Notes: generated by a model not told the origin, from the letters alone. A stretch of DNA of 64,000 bases from Streptomyces pinistramenti (GCF_020564935.1 NZ_JAJCXB010000013.1:78052-142051); one strand, 5' to 3'. Counted from the first letter of the stretch, positions 51,401 to 59,484 are shown. Program-made: numbers and translations.

Positions 51401-53026
51401 TTCGCCGGTGAAGAACTCCCCGGCGGATTTGTCCGCAGCAGAGGTGGCGCCGACCAGCAGCCGGGTGCCCGCCCCGGCCGCCGGGGGCAGTTCGGCGGCT
51501 GCCACCACGCTGCCATCGACGTAGAGGGTCGCCATCGTGCCGTCGAACACCGCCGCGACATGGCTGAACCTGCCGGTGGGCACCGCACCTTGCTCGCTGG
51601 TCAGCGTGGTGGTGATGGCGGGTGCGGTCGGCTCGGCGGCCGGTTCAGCGGTTGGCTCATCAGCCTCTTCCGCCTCCGTGCCGCCCGCTTCGGGCTCGGC
51701 GCCCGCTGTGGGCTCCCCGCTGCCGTCATCCCCTGCGGACTCCTCGGCCGGTGCCGCCCCGTCCCCGTCGGGCGTCGCAGCGGCGACCGCCGTGCCGTGC
51801 ACCAGGACGAGCGCGCCGCCCTCGGCCACACTCAGGGAGATCCCGGCGTCGCTGGTGTCACGCGTGGACAGGATCGTGCCAGGAGTGGCGGAAGGCTTCA
51901 GCCATGCCTCCACCGTGTAGGCGCCCGTGCCCAGCCCCAGCACTTCCGCTCCCTTGGCGGCTTCGGCGTGGGCGCCGCCGGTCAGGGCGAGCGCGGACTC
52001 GGCGAACCGGGTGTCCGGCCGCACCGGGACCAGCGGCAGCTTGGTGAAGGGGCAGATGCCGGGGCCGCGTTCGAGAACCGCGTCCTGGTAAGCGGGGTCG
52101 GGGCTGGTGAAGAAGCGGGTGCCCTGGGTGTGGAACAGGCCGTCCTCGCCCTGCTCCACACTGACCGCGTCGACACGGTCACTCGCCGCGCGGTGGACGA
52201 AGAACTGCCACCGCCGGGTGCCGGCGATGGCAGTGGGCACCAGGACGACCGCGAACCTGCCAGCGGTGACCGGGCCGACGAACCGCAACACCTGCGTCGG
52301 CTCGTGGAACGGACGGCCGTCCATATCGGTGATGCCCAGGCTGTCCTTGGCGGACTCGGGGCGGTCCCGGTGACGGCTGCGCCGGTACCGCACCTCCTGC
52401 ACCGGCTTGAGGACACTGCCGGCCAGCACGAACCGGTCGCACAGCAGCGCGTCCACCGCCAGTTGCACGGGGCGGCCCGCGCCGTCCAGGAGCAGGTCAT
52501 CCCGCGTGGCGTCACCGCTCACGCCGCCGTCGTCGCGGACGAACAACGCGTCCTGGTGCCCGCTGGTGACCGCCTGGCGGAAGACGAACAGGTGCTTGCC
52601 GTCGGAGACCGCGGCGAACGGCGCGTCGGCCGACAGCCGAGCGGTCGTGGACAAGAAGGCGTTCAGCTCCTCGTCCCGCAGCTGCTCTTCAGGCTTCTCC
52701 TCATGCCCTGACCCCTGGTCGACGCGCGGCACCGACAGCGCTCCCACGGCGGCGTGGCCGGACCGGGCCAGCTCCGCCGGGAACGCCAGCGGCCGGGGCT
52801 CCTCGGCCCAGTGATAGGCATCCAGCTCCCGCGGCTTCTCCGCCTGCGTCTGCGCCTGTCCGCCGTCGGGTATGGAGTCCAGGTCGAGCACGCTGTAGTA
52901 CAGCCGCCGCATGTCGTCCATGGCGAGAGCCACCGTGGTTCCCTGGTGCCGCACCACCGTGGTGTGCGCATACGCGCGGTCGCCGTATGTCTTGAGCCGG
53001 CTGCCCGCCGGGCGTTCCGTCGTCAT
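45452..53026 (-). CDS. Giant multi-LamG-domain protein, 2,524 residues
   Basis: One uninterrupted frame. ATG 53026 has GGGGAAG just before it (an in-frame TTG precedes). No signal peptide and no clear membrane helix. Rough layout: 1-340, a unique head (AYAHTTVVRHQGTTVALAMD); 345-600, LamG-like module 1 (YTVEAWLKP, GRFSHVAAVFDGTMATLYVD, ELDEVRIWLRARRAERLARD, DLAAYYRFDEGTG), split by an acidic Ala-Glu-Pro linker at 412-470; 710-765 and 1000-1030, coiled coils; 1260-1315, low complexity; 1385-1480, LamG 2 (DLTLEAWVHPE, WSHVAAAFEQ); 1485-1680, LamG 3 (DLTLEVFFRAD, ITFYIDGEEAG, ISEVRVWNTARQPAD); 1710-1865, a partial LamG 4 (GTLEEVRVWRTARSQEQVLD). Residues 1905-2525 are an unrecognised domain with Ser/Thr/Gly-rich alternating strands near 2290-2350 (SYRFNGMASLGMTTGVRVFG). 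LamG folds bind sugars or proteins; the cellular role is unknown. Confidence 0.85.
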   Translation of the reverse strand: MTTERPAGSRLKTYGDRAYAHTTVVRHQGTTVALAMDDMRRLYYSVLDLDSIPDGGQAQTQAEKPRELDAYHWAEEPRPLAFPAELARSGHAAVGALSVPRVDQGSGHEEKPEEQLRDEELNAFLSTTARLSADAPFAAVSDGKHLFVFRQAVTSGHQDALFVRDDGGVSGDATRDDLLLDGAGRPVQLAVDALLCDRFVLAGSVLKPVQEVRYRRSRHRDRPESAKDSLGITDMDGRPFHEPTQVLRFVGPVTAGRFAVVLVPTAIAGTRRWQFFVHRAASDRVDAVSVEQGEDGLFHTQGTRFFTSPDPAYQDAVLERGPGICPFTKLPLVPVRPDTRFAESALALTGGAHAEAAKGAEVLGLGTGAYTVEAWLKPSATPGTILSTRDTSDAGISLSVAEGGALVLVHGTAVAAATPDGDGAAPAEESAGDDGSGEPTAGAEPEAGGTEAEEADEPTAEPAAEPTAPAITTTLTSEQGAVPTGRFSHVAAVFDGTMATLYVDGSVVAAAELPPAAGAGTRLLVGATSAADKSAGEFFTGELDEVRIWLRARRAERLARDAGVRLVGDEPDLAAYYRFDEGTGSLAYDQCGALHLAVSEGAAWVASLAPVADQPGIRRDAFRVTDRRVASGLSAALYHQQEEAPTGHSKEAKPLKRQARILLAWTTTAQDEATGRVTSLDLAVDRNGRVAQLPDVLELPLVGGSVTEADPEREKQLTADVARLEKGLAAAERRLDSITEDLKKPEQVVKPLLGALATARDRADLPTQNGSSKPCHVYLSSERGDPWSAGLGMYGFRGVESGSLQDGLTLDSVVESESLQGGVGFDSDPRLSDVFRHLTVQHDASGTDRVVGVKGAPGPDDAAAQWRLVCVTVGGEPETDTQSVNGWQVRHVPTGKLLGRVNGEEVLLKEAASDAVLYYRNGSLVSMENLVAATLSERQATWGYMDHWNPAESLEVSTAVSWNVYPVPLHPSNAPARTAAKSIVRLLPRAAALEAASKTKDFVQTRTRQAQGLREKLEAEREELGRITAGTKGRSDRVLPMVHLGQDRCGLGWSGAVLDFAQTTDAPMVADSGSGHLGLYFRDGQGQMTGLFYDTNIGRSGKVLSAGDDTALHLTAREAGVSLADASVEVAADSTGLFPGRCTLTLTTGKGEKETWRLLPRRATAAADALNGLRAAPVPVGTAVSSAGGVLKLSGKGARRALAVGDLLEAGGVVYALTAVASAGATELRVVGASTGTGAVAEGSGPAAPGEFLLPVVAPEVAEAAEAVAEPEGATEATGSGDGEQTTSGAGRTTPDTSAGSADAGDTSARNPAGGRPKAGVEVRLISYDPSLVTHSRPGSSAAFGSRLVAAALIGTSGSLTDGTARDEGLARPPRWWGDLPGRALAFGKETRPPALPAKLLPSIGADADLTLEAWVHPESGGPARVVHASLPDGGYTLALGDRIASGRPLTAAVGSRSVTSRIPVPDGRWSHVAAAFEQSWALRLSGNSYAEAAHADDLNIGRDLTLEVFFRADTLTSPQGLLSKGHLADGGGQRVPYQLSVDRAGHLVFGFEGTGGAQVSLTSTGTVTPGTFHRVAVVRALGQSRTETKGKKDIEVVGPDGKKTQLSVDIIEAVQIIQWSDITFYIDGEEAGTTRYTDAPDLSHTGPLVIGRAPRGVYHRGLTGVISEVRVWNTARQPADIGVTLPPPRPQSALTAPAGEAGADGADRPKGLIARWRLEENEGTTAADDAGRHTARLHSTAWIKNPDPLGSTFRLYLDGQPIAGSPPASGDALSEGTYGEKQFTLGGRLDGDKVAEPFTGTLEEVRVWRTARSQEQVLDNLFGRLTGERQDLLAYYPFDDESTEAEATVLADHGPHALDLDLPAPGPGRPEPVASTAPISSDIPEVRPAFATGRPAFVQQSAAAPAVCEYADLQRLADGSTRGVLKRCYVYVQDGVWNLVTGYKVGDLVSEWVGQVQFDPQLVGYIEGAPPVPSENLVATRRLTSLSYVNSASVEFTQADQVVQALSSSTDTSVDSTLATRLGTAADAETLMITAPLGFGVAKPIVQGGIDAYGGLTLDFSNAWGHRTELSESTETTRSTSIGLSGGWEPDDEKKQIDSDGGRRFQPVNTGYALVQSETADVYALRLAHSGSVVAYRMLPNPDIPRDWNLLPFPINPRYTKQGTLDGSVGYNSTGKITDPDYRDADGYGEYSYYKPTEAYALKRRITQDIQRRQAYYEGVSTETHTSDPTSERARALLSSFMGPLQNIDTHQRATKADAEAFARRDIVNTYAWSADGGFFAETTQSTDIVTETTTGSYRFNGMASLGMTTGVRVFGIGASLQLDAALGGGISRTRARSKEATRSFSLDVRVDTPGDMQKYDDQSNPVFKDGKPVEVPGRVDAYRFMTFYLDSATANFDDFYGKVIDQQWLDSPDANAAALRQARQSDHRPPCWRILHRVTFVSRKLPPTLPEGATPLETTLHSADISSNYELIRRLEPYVDPAVQDRSELTRQIRDTLARELPELTPHTATITDFYADYLGIA

Positions 53027-53359
53027 CAACTTCCCCTGTCGTGTCGCCCGTCAACGCATGTGACCAGCGGTGCTGGAAGATCTGAAGAGGCCTTTGGGCC
53101 CCCAGTTACGGATCTTTCCCCTGCAGATCTCCGCGAGGTGCCCCCACCCGAAGAATGGCCCGAAAGGTCAACTCACCAGCCAAAAGTCAGCTGGTGAACG
53201 CCCCCTGCTGCCAGTAGCTCCGATGCTCCGATGAGGTCCGAAGGCGTGCGCCGTGTCACCTTCGGGAGCGTTCCGGCAGGGCAGTGCCGACTCAGCAGAA
53301 CAGGCATCCGGCAGCCCCTGACGGCTGTCCACCCGGCCGTTGGGAGAGCTGAGGACGCG

Positions 53360-53800
53360 GGCCGGAGTCCGGAGCCGTGCTCGGTGCCGCGGCGGGCGAT
53401 CAGCGGCTGCACGCCGATGTCCCTGACCAGTCGGCGGTACTTGTCGTGGTCGTAGCCGCGGTCGCCCAGCACCACGTCCGGGCGGCCGGGGCCGCCCCAG
53501 CTTGCCTCACACCGGCGGCACGGCCTGGAGGAGCGGGATGAGCCGGGTGGCGTCGTTGCGGTTGCCGCCGGTCAAGGTGGCGCAAGCGGGATGCCGGTGG
53601 CGTCGGTGATCAGGCGATGTTTGCTACCCGTCCTGCCCCGGCCGACAGGGCTTCGTCCGGTCTTGGAGCCCCCTTTGACGCCCGGACAGGTGGCGGGCGA
53701 AGAGGTCCTGTACGAAGCACAGCAGGACGCCGGCGAGGCCGTCGCAGGTGTCCTTCCAGGCGCCGGTGCCATCATGTCCACATCCGCACCACCCGCCCGC
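53360..53800 (-). pseudogene. IS5-family transposase remnant (second, different copy)
   Basis: Minus-strand pieces in three frames join into a transposase: KGGSKTGRSPVGRGRTGSKH with RLITDATGIPLA; then after a frameshift ATLTGGNRNDATRLIPLLQA and a stop; then GRPDVVLGDRGYDHDKYRRL and VRDIGVQPLIARRGTEHGSG. These are the first and second DDE regions of an IS5-group enzyme. The N-terminus and the last DDE glutamate region are gone. It lies upstream of the giant LamG gene and may mark the insertion boundary of that gene. Its motif wording differs from the remnant at 28.6 kb, so it is another element. Confidence 0.75.
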
Positions 53801-54383
53801 AGGCGCCACCTCCTCCGACGAGCGCACCGCTACCGGAGGGCGCCGCAGCCTGTGTCGGCGTTGCAGGATTTCACCAATTCACCCTCCGTGAAGGACGACA
53901 TGCACGCTGCGGGGACACGGTCGCGAACCCACCGAACCGCCCTCGCACACGGCAAGTCGGCGCAGCCCGTCGCGCCGTCTCCTCCACGGGACGAACACGA
54001 CCGACTGACGACCGGAATCCCACCTGGCAGCGGCCTGACGCAGCATCACCAATGTCAGCACCAGGTCAGCCTGCGGCCTACCAAAGTTGCCTGTAGGTGG
54101 CAGAACTCTGGAAGCATCGTCACCCTCGGCGAGGTTGCCCGATGACACGAAGCGACTCTGTGACTACCAGCGATGCGGCCCCACGATCCCCCCATGCCAC
54201 CCGTCAAGACAGCTTCGTTCGAACTCAACTCAGCCGCCGAGCACGCCAGTTCGGCACCAAAGTGGTACATGCCCGCTTCATCGCACTCATTGGCGTTCTC
54301 TTGTGCCGAATCCCCCTGTACCGGCCGTGGACTCCGCCAGGATGGCGCGCGAAAACGCGGAACGCGAGGCAAGGAATCCCCGA
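53801..54383. other. Intergenic region before the DUF2637 gene
   Basis: No gene is supported; the frames on both strands are Arg/Ser/Pro-rich. It includes the promoter of the DUF2637 gene and an AAGGA site before ATG 54384. The stretch 53030-53359, upstream of the giant gene, likewise shows only its promoter region. Confidence 0.45.
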
Positions 54384-55469
54384 ATGAGAATGACCGACAT
54401 ATCGCTGGACTGGCTGGTTCCGGCTGCGCTGCTGCTCGTCGGCATCCTGGTGGCCGTCGCCGTGGTCGTGCGCGGCAGGCGCTCGGCGGGCCGTCCGTCC
54501 GGCGATGACTCCTGGGAGCGCAGCGAGGAGCGCCGGCGCCGCAAGGAGGTCGTCTACGCCATGGCCGCGTACGTGCTGCTGTTCTGCTGTGCCGCGGTCG
54601 CCGCCGCGCTGTCCTTCCACGGCCTGGTCGGCTTCGGTGTGCAGAACCTCAACCTCTCCGGAGGCTGGGAGTACTTGGTGCCGTTCGGGCTCGACGGTGC
54701 GGCGATGTTCTGCTCGGTGCTCGCCGTGCGCGAGGCGAGTCACGGCGACGCGGCGCTCGGCTCGCGCCTGCTGGTGTGGACGTTCGCCGGAGCAGCGGCC
54801 TGGTTCAACTGGGTGCACGCGCCCCGGGGTCTCGACCACGCGGGCGCGCCGCAGTTCTTCGCCGGGATGTCGCTGTCGGCCGCGGTGCTCTTCGACCGCG
54901 CGCTGAAGCAGACCCGGCGGGCGGCGCTGCGCGAGCAGGGTCTGGTGCCCCGCCCGCTGCCGCAGATCCGGATCGTGCGCTGGCTGCGGGCTCCCCGTGA
55001 GACGTTCGCCGCCTGGTCGCTGATGCTGCTGGAGGGCGTGCGGTCGCTGGACGAGGCCGTCGAGGAGGTCAGGGAGGACCGCAGGGAGAAGGAGCAGAAC
55101 CGGCTGCGCAGGCGGGATCAGGGCAAGCTGGACCGGGCCCGGATCAAGGCCATCAACCGGCAGCACCGCTCCTGGGGCATCGGCAGGCAGGGCCGGCAGC
55201 TCGCGGTGACGCAGAGCGCGGCGACCGCCGCGGAAGCGCCGGGCCCTGACCCCGCCATAACCGACGGACCGCCCTCGCTGCCCGCAGGAGAACTGCCGTT
55301 GCGCTCCCGGCCTGCCCTCAAGGCGGTGAGCGGCGCCGATGACGACACCGCCGCCGCGGCCGCCCGCCGGCAGTCCTTCGACCTCACGGCGGAGGACGAC
55401 ACCCAGACCCTCCCCCGGCTGGACTCGCTGGAGGAGAAACTCGCCGCGATCGAGCGGCAGTTCGGCTGA
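54384..55469 (+). CDS. DUF2637 domain membrane protein (Spd-like)
   Basis: A 361-residue protein. An N-terminal membrane helix (LDWLVPAALLLVGILVAVAV) is followed by a charged stretch and the DUF2637 domain with three or four helices: VYAMAAYVLLFCCAAVAAAL, NLSGGWEYLVPFGLDGAAMF, LLVWTFAGAAAWFNWVHAPR and FFAGMSLSAAVLFDRALKQT. The latter, with GLDG and NWxHAP, are the family hallmarks. The C-terminal 150 residues are charged, coiled and probably cytoplasmic. DUF2637 resembles SpdB-type plasmid-spread proteins, but chromosomal copies are common in Streptomyces; function unknown. ATG 54384 (AAGGA upstream) or 54390. Two other starts further upstream are less likely. Its stop lies 37 bp from a convergent ATPase gene. 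Confidence 0.8.
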   Translation: MRMTDISLDWLVPAALLLVGILVAVAVVVRGRRSAGRPSGDDSWERSEERRRRKEVVYAMAAYVLLFCCAAVAAALSFHGLVGFGVQNLNLSGGWEYLVPFGLDGAAMFCSVLAVREASHGDAALGSRLLVWTFAGAAAWFNWVHAPRGLDHAGAPQFFAGMSLSAAVLFDRALKQTRRAALREQGLVPRPLPQIRIVRWLRAPRETFAAWSLMLLEGVRSLDEAVEEVREDRREKEQNRLRRRDQGKLDRARIKAINRQHRSWGIGRQGRQLAVTQSAATAAEAPGPDPAITDGPPSLPAGELPLRSRPALKAVSGADDDTAAAAARRQSFDLTAEDDTQTLPRLDSLEEKLAAIERQFG

Positions 55470-55505
55470 GATGCGACGGACCGCGCCGGCACCCGCGCCA
55501 CCGGG

Positions 55506-55979
55506 TCAGGCCGGTCCGCCCAGCTCGAACCAGACGCCCTTGCCAAGGCCGTGGGCGCGTACGCCCCAGGCATCGGCGAGGGTGCGGACCAGGAACAGGC
55601 CACGGCCCGACGTCCCGTCGCCGGTCGGCGCCCGCGGCTCAGGGCGCGTGGCGGCGCAGTCACGCACCTCCACCCGAAGCCGGTCGGTGACCGTCGCGGT
55701 GACGACGGCGCCGCCCGTGGTGTGCACGAGTGCGTTGGTGACCAACTCGCTGATCAGCAACAACGCGACATCCGCTATGTCGGTGTGTGCCGGTGCGGCC
55801 CAGCGGCTCAGCAGCCGGCGCAGTTCCCTGCGTACGTCGGCCACGGCGCTGAGGTCCCCCTCCTGAACCTTCCGTTCCATCACCCACGGTTCGCATGCGG
55901 CGACCGCAGCCCCCCGGCTCCCCCCGGTCGTCCATTCCCGTCCATCCCGCTCCTGGCGCCACACAGGCTGCCGCATCAT
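55506..55979 (-). CDS. Anti-sigma-factor-type histidine-kinase-like ATPase
   Basis: A roughly 157-residue protein with a single HATPase_c_2 domain (RsbW/SpoIIAB-like, abundant in Streptomyces). Visible are VADVRRELRRLLSRWAAPAH, the N box LLISELVTNALVHTTGGAVV, VEVRDCAATRPEP (G1 region, Asp) and GTSGRGLFLVRTLADAWGVR (G2). There is no sensor domain. Such proteins bind ATP and sequester a sigma factor or act on an anti-anti-sigma partner. The start is uncertain: the tandem ATGs at 55979/55976 follow GGGGGAG very closely; a longer start at 56039 is possible. Neither a sigma factor nor an anti-anti-sigma gene is adjacent. Confidence 0.8.
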   Translation of the reverse strand: MMRQPVWRQERDGREWTTGGSRGAAVAACEPWVMERKVQEGDLSAVADVRRELRRLLSRWAAPAHTDIADVALLLISELVTNALVHTTGGAVVTATVTDRLRVEVRDCAATRPEPRAPTGDGTSGRGLFLVRTLADAWGVRAHGLGKGVWFELGGPA

Positions 55980-56158
55980 CTCCCCCGCCCCGAACGTCCC
56001 TTCAGGACCGTTCTCTCGAACAGCCTCACGGTGATGCATGCCCACGGGGCAAGACGACATGCTTGTCGTTTCGCAGGTCCGCCACCACCGGCCCCGGCGC
56101 GCGCAAAAGGGCACCGAATCCGGCCATCAACAGACCCGAAACCGGACATGACGGTGCG

Positions 56159-57901
56159 TCATCTACGGGGAATATTCCGGAGGTTGGAGCGCGCCATCTG
56201 GAGCATCCGGCCGACGCCGCCGTCCAGCACGATCTTGCCTGCCGACAGTGCGAAGCCGGACACCATCTCAGCGCTGATCTTCGGCGGGATGGACAGCGCG
56301 TTGGGGTCGGTGACGATGTCGACCAGCGCCGGGCCCTTGTGCGCGAACGCGTCCCGCAGCGCGCCGCGCAGCTGCTTGGGCTTCTCCACCCGCACGCCGT
56401 GCGCACCGGCCGCACGGGCGAGCGCGGCGAAGTCCGGGTTGTGGTTGGTGGTGCCGTACGAGGGAAGGCCTGCCACCAGCATCTCCAACTCCACCATGCC
56501 CAAGGAGGAGTTGTTGAACAGTACGACCTTGACCGGCAGGTCGTACTGGACCAGCGTCAGGAAGTCGCCCATCAGCATGGTGAATCCGCCGTCACCCGAC
56601 ATCGATACGACCTGGCGCTTGCGGTCGACGAACTGGGCGCCGATGGCCTGCGGCAGCGCGTTCGCCATCGAGCCGTGGGTGAAGGAACCGATCACCCGGC
56701 GGCGGCCGTTGGGGCTCAGGTAGCGGGCCGCCCAGACGTTGCACATGCCGGTGTCGACGGTGAACACCGCGTCGTCGGCCGCCTCTTCGTCCAGGACCGA
56801 TGCCACGTACTCGGGGTGGATCGGAAGGTGCTTCTCGACCTTGCGGGTGTAGGCGCTGACCACGCCTTCGAGGGCGTCGGCGTGCTTCTTGAGCATCCGG
56901 TCGAGGAAGGTGCGCCGGGACTTGATCTGCACCTTGGGTGTCAGGCAGCGCAGCGTCTCGCGGACGTCGCCCCAGACGGCGAGGTCGAGCTTGGAGCGTC
57001 GGCCGAGGTGTTCGGGGCGGACATCGACCTGGACGATCTTGACGTCGTCCGGCAGGAACGCGTTGTACGGGAAGTCCGTGCCGAGCAGGATCAGCAGATC
57101 GCACTCGTGGGTGGCCTCGTACGCCGCGCCGTATCCCAGCAGCCCGCTCATGCCGACGTCGTACGGGTTGTCGTACTGGATCCATTCCTTGCCGCGCAGC
57201 GCGTGCCCGACCGGGGACTTGATCCGTTCGGCGAACTCCATCACCTCGGCGTGCGCGCCCGCCGTGCCGCTGCCGCAGAACAGGGTGACCTTGCCGGCCG
57301 CGTCGATCATCTCGGCGAGCCGGTCGATCTCGGCGTCACCGGGACGCACCGAGGGGCGCGAGGTGACCAGGGCGTGCTCGACGGCACGGTCGGGTGCCGC
57401 CTCGGCGGCGATGTCGCCGGGCAGCGAGACGACCGAGACACCGCTCTGCCCGACGGCGTGCTGGATGGCGGTCTGCAGGACCCGTGGCATCTGCTGTCTG
57501 CTGGAGATCAGCTCGCTGTAGTGGCTGCACTCGGCGAACAGCCGGTCGGGGTGGGTCTCCTGGAAGTAGCCGGTGCCGATCTCGCTGGAGGGGATCTGAG
57601 AGGCGAGGGCGAGTACCGGGGCCATGGAACGGTGGGCGTCGAAGAGGCCGTTGATCAGGTGCAGATTGCCGGGCCCGCAGGAACCGGCGCAGGCGGCCAG
57701 CTTGCCGGTGATCTGCGCCTCGGCGCCGGCGGCGAACGCGGCGGTCTCCTCGTGCCTGACCTGGATCCAGTCCAGCTCCGGCGTCCGGCGGATGGCGTCG
57801 ACGACGGGGTTCAGGCTGTCGCCGACGACTCCGTACAGCCGCTGTACTCCGGCCCGCACCAGAATGTCCACGAATTGCTCGGCCACGGTCTGCTTCGCCA
57901 T
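56159..57901 (-). CDS. poxB: Pyruvate dehydrogenase (quinone) / pyruvate oxidase, PoxB-like
   Basis: A 580-residue thiamine-diphosphate enzyme that turns pyruvate into acetate and CO2 and passes electrons through FAD to quinone at the membrane. It has an N-terminal Pyr domain with the catalytic Glu in VRHEETAAFAAGAEAQ, a central FAD-binding domain (LGRRSKLDLAVWGD), and a PP domain with the ThDP/Mg motif SMSGDGGFTMLMGDF ... VVLFNNSSLGMVELE (GDG-x-NN). The FAD/quinone-type C-terminal helix is shortened but present. ATG 57901 follows AGGAGCG. It is alone in its transcription unit. Acetolactate synthase is excluded because the sequence PFxYNAFLPDD and GxLQxExTHP match PoxB better; this is from memory of the family. 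Confidence 0.88.
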   Translation of the reverse strand: MAKQTVAEQFVDILVRAGVQRLYGVVGDSLNPVVDAIRRTPELDWIQVRHEETAAFAAGAEAQITGKLAACAGSCGPGNLHLINGLFDAHRSMAPVLALASQIPSSEIGTGYFQETHPDRLFAECSHYSELISSRQQMPRVLQTAIQHAVGQSGVSVVSLPGDIAAEAAPDRAVEHALVTSRPSVRPGDAEIDRLAEMIDAAGKVTLFCGSGTAGAHAEVMEFAERIKSPVGHALRGKEWIQYDNPYDVGMSGLLGYGAAYEATHECDLLILLGTDFPYNAFLPDDVKIVQVDVRPEHLGRRSKLDLAVWGDVRETLRCLTPKVQIKSRRTFLDRMLKKHADALEGVVSAYTRKVEKHLPIHPEYVASVLDEEAADDAVFTVDTGMCNVWAARYLSPNGRRRVIGSFTHGSMANALPQAIGAQFVDRKRQVVSMSGDGGFTMLMGDFLTLVQYDLPVKVVLFNNSSLGMVELEMLVAGLPSYGTTNHNPDFAALARAAGAHGVRVEKPKQLRGALRDAFAHKGPALVDIVTDPNALSIPPKISAEMVSGFALSAGKIVLDGGVGRMLQMARSNLRNIPRR

Positions 57902-58071
57902 GTCGCGCTCGCTCCTTCGACGCCGTCGGTGGGCGGTTCCCTTCCCATCAACCCACGAGCGCCCGCGCTCCGCCTCCGCTGGCCACCCGGCCCGCCCGTC
58001 CTCGGCGGGTACCCGTGCGGGGGCTGTTCACTCTTGCGGCGTCGCCTTGGTTCGCCTTGATTCGAGAGGTC

Positions 58072-59484
58072 CTAGGTGTCCCACACGGCGACGGCCGTAC
58101 GGTCCTTGGCGTGGCCCTTGACCCGTATCTGGGCGGTGGTGAGGAAGGCGGTGAGGCCGGGGGGTTCGGCGGCCGACCAGGCGGTGGCGAGGCGGGTCGC
58201 GAACGCGGGCTCGTCGGCGAGCGGCTCGGCCAGCCCGGCGCTGCACAGGAGCAGGGTGTCGCCACGGCGCGCGGTGACGGTGCCGAAGACGAACGGATCG
58301 GGGCGCGCGGGGTCGTACGAACGGGGGGACGGGCCGGCGGCGGGCGGCGCCTCGCGGTCCGTGGACGGGGGCTCCAGGTCCTGCCAGCCGTCGTCGTGCA
58401 GCCGCAGGATGCCGCCCTCGCCCATGCCGAAGAAGACCCGCAGCCGGCAGTCAGGGTCGGCGGGCAGGAGCAGGCAGCGCAGTGATGCCGTGTACTCCTG
58501 CGGCGCGCGGTCCAGCTCGGCCGCGCGGGCCCGCAGCCTGCCGTGGCCGCGGTCGGTGAGCCGTTGCAGTCCGGATCTGAGTGCGCTGTGGTTGCCGGTG
58601 CGCAGGTCCTCGGCCAGATGGGTGCAGCTGCGGCCGACCGCGCTGCCGATCCAGGCGCAGGCGTCGTGCGCGGCGCGGTGGGCGCCGGCTACGGGTGTGC
58701 CGGTGCCCACGGCGATCAGGATCAGGGTGTGCGGGCCGGTGCCGAAGCGGGTGACGAGCAGCGCGTCGCGGCGGGGGTCGCCCCGGTAGCGGGCGGAGTC
58801 GCCGCGCTGCGACGCGGCCCGGAGGGTGAGCGAGCCGTACTGGGCGCCGTCCAGCACCGTGTCCGGCACCAGTTCGCCGAGCGCCTCCGGGTCGGCGGGC
58901 GGCAGCGCCACCGGCTCGGGCGCGTAGGTCGGCGGACGGTCGCCTATGAAGCCGACGGAGGGGGGTGGGGGTGGTGTGCCGTGGGGGCCGGGGAGTGAGC
59001 CCGTCTGCGGGGCGGCGGGCTTCGGGGCGGGGGTGGCGTCGCGTGGGACGGAGGCGGTACGACGGATGCGGGCCGTGGGTTCGTCGGCCGGGGGTGGTGA
59101 AGGGGCGGCCTGGTCGGGCGGGGTGTCGGACGGGCCCGGCAAGGTGTCGGACGGGGACGCGTCCATGGCCGGGGCCGGGAGCGGCGTGGAATCGGCCTCG
59201 GCAGGGGCGGAACGGCCCGAGGCGGTCCGGGCGGAAGCGGTCCGAGGTGAGGCGGTCCGGGAAGAGGCGGCCCCGGGTGGGCAACCCACCGCCCGCAAGG
59301 CCGAGTTGACCCGTTCGTCCAGGGTGTCGGGGGTGTGGCCTGGGCCGGTGTCGTGGAGTGATGGGTGGGGGGCGGGGGCGTTCGGGCCTCCGGGGGTGCT
59401 GCCTGCCGTGCCGGTGTCGGCGTCGCCGTACAGCTGCCGCCACCAGTGGTCCTCGTGGCCGCGTCGTGCACCCTGCTGGTTCAT
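58072..59484 (-). CDS. PP2C-like protein phosphatase domain protein
   Basis: A 470-residue protein. The first 175 residues are disordered and rich in Pro, Ser, Thr and Ala. The remaining part resembles a PP2C/SpoIIE-type phosphatase domain: YGSLTLRAASQRGDSARYRG, DALLVTRFGTGPHTLILIAV, FVFGTVTARRGDTLLLCSAG and AKDRTAVAVWDT at the end, which is where PP2C proteins place the metal-binding RDN/D motif. Some metal-binding aspartates are not obvious, so it may be a degenerate or regulatory member. Start uncertain: ATG 59484 or 59493, neither with a good ribosome site. It precedes poxB on the same strand by 170 bp. Confidence 0.75.
   Translation of the reverse strand: MNQQGARRGHEDHWWRQLYGDADTGTAGSTPGGPNAPAPHPSLHDTGPGHTPDTLDERVNSALRAVGCPPGAASSRTASPRTASARTASGRSAPAEADSTPLPAPAMDASPSDTLPGPSDTPPDQAAPSPPPADEPTARIRRTASVPRDATPAPKPAAPQTGSLPGPHGTPPPPPSVGFIGDRPPTYAPEPVALPPADPEALGELVPDTVLDGAQYGSLTLRAASQRGDSARYRGDPRRDALLVTRFGTGPHTLILIAVGTGTPVAGAHRAAHDACAWIGSAVGRSCTHLAEDLRTGNHSALRSGLQRLTDRGHGRLRARAAELDRAPQEYTASLRCLLLPADPDCRLRVFFGMGEGGILRLHDDGWQDLEPPSTDREAPPAAGPSPRSYDPARPDPFVFGTVTARRGDTLLLCSAGLAEPLADEPAFATRLATAWSAAEPPGLTAFLTTAQIRVKGHAKDRTAVAVWDT

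Noticed and set aside
45215..52711. Very long open frames on the + strand (45215-49474 and 49688-52711)
   Set aside because: They are antisense to the giant LamG gene; their translations are Gly/Val/Arg-rich without domains, as expected from a GC-rich shadow frame.
54055..55166. Minus-strand frames opposite the DUF2637 gene
   Set aside because: The + strand frame has the DUF2637 helices and motifs; the antisense text is His/Arg/Gly-rich.
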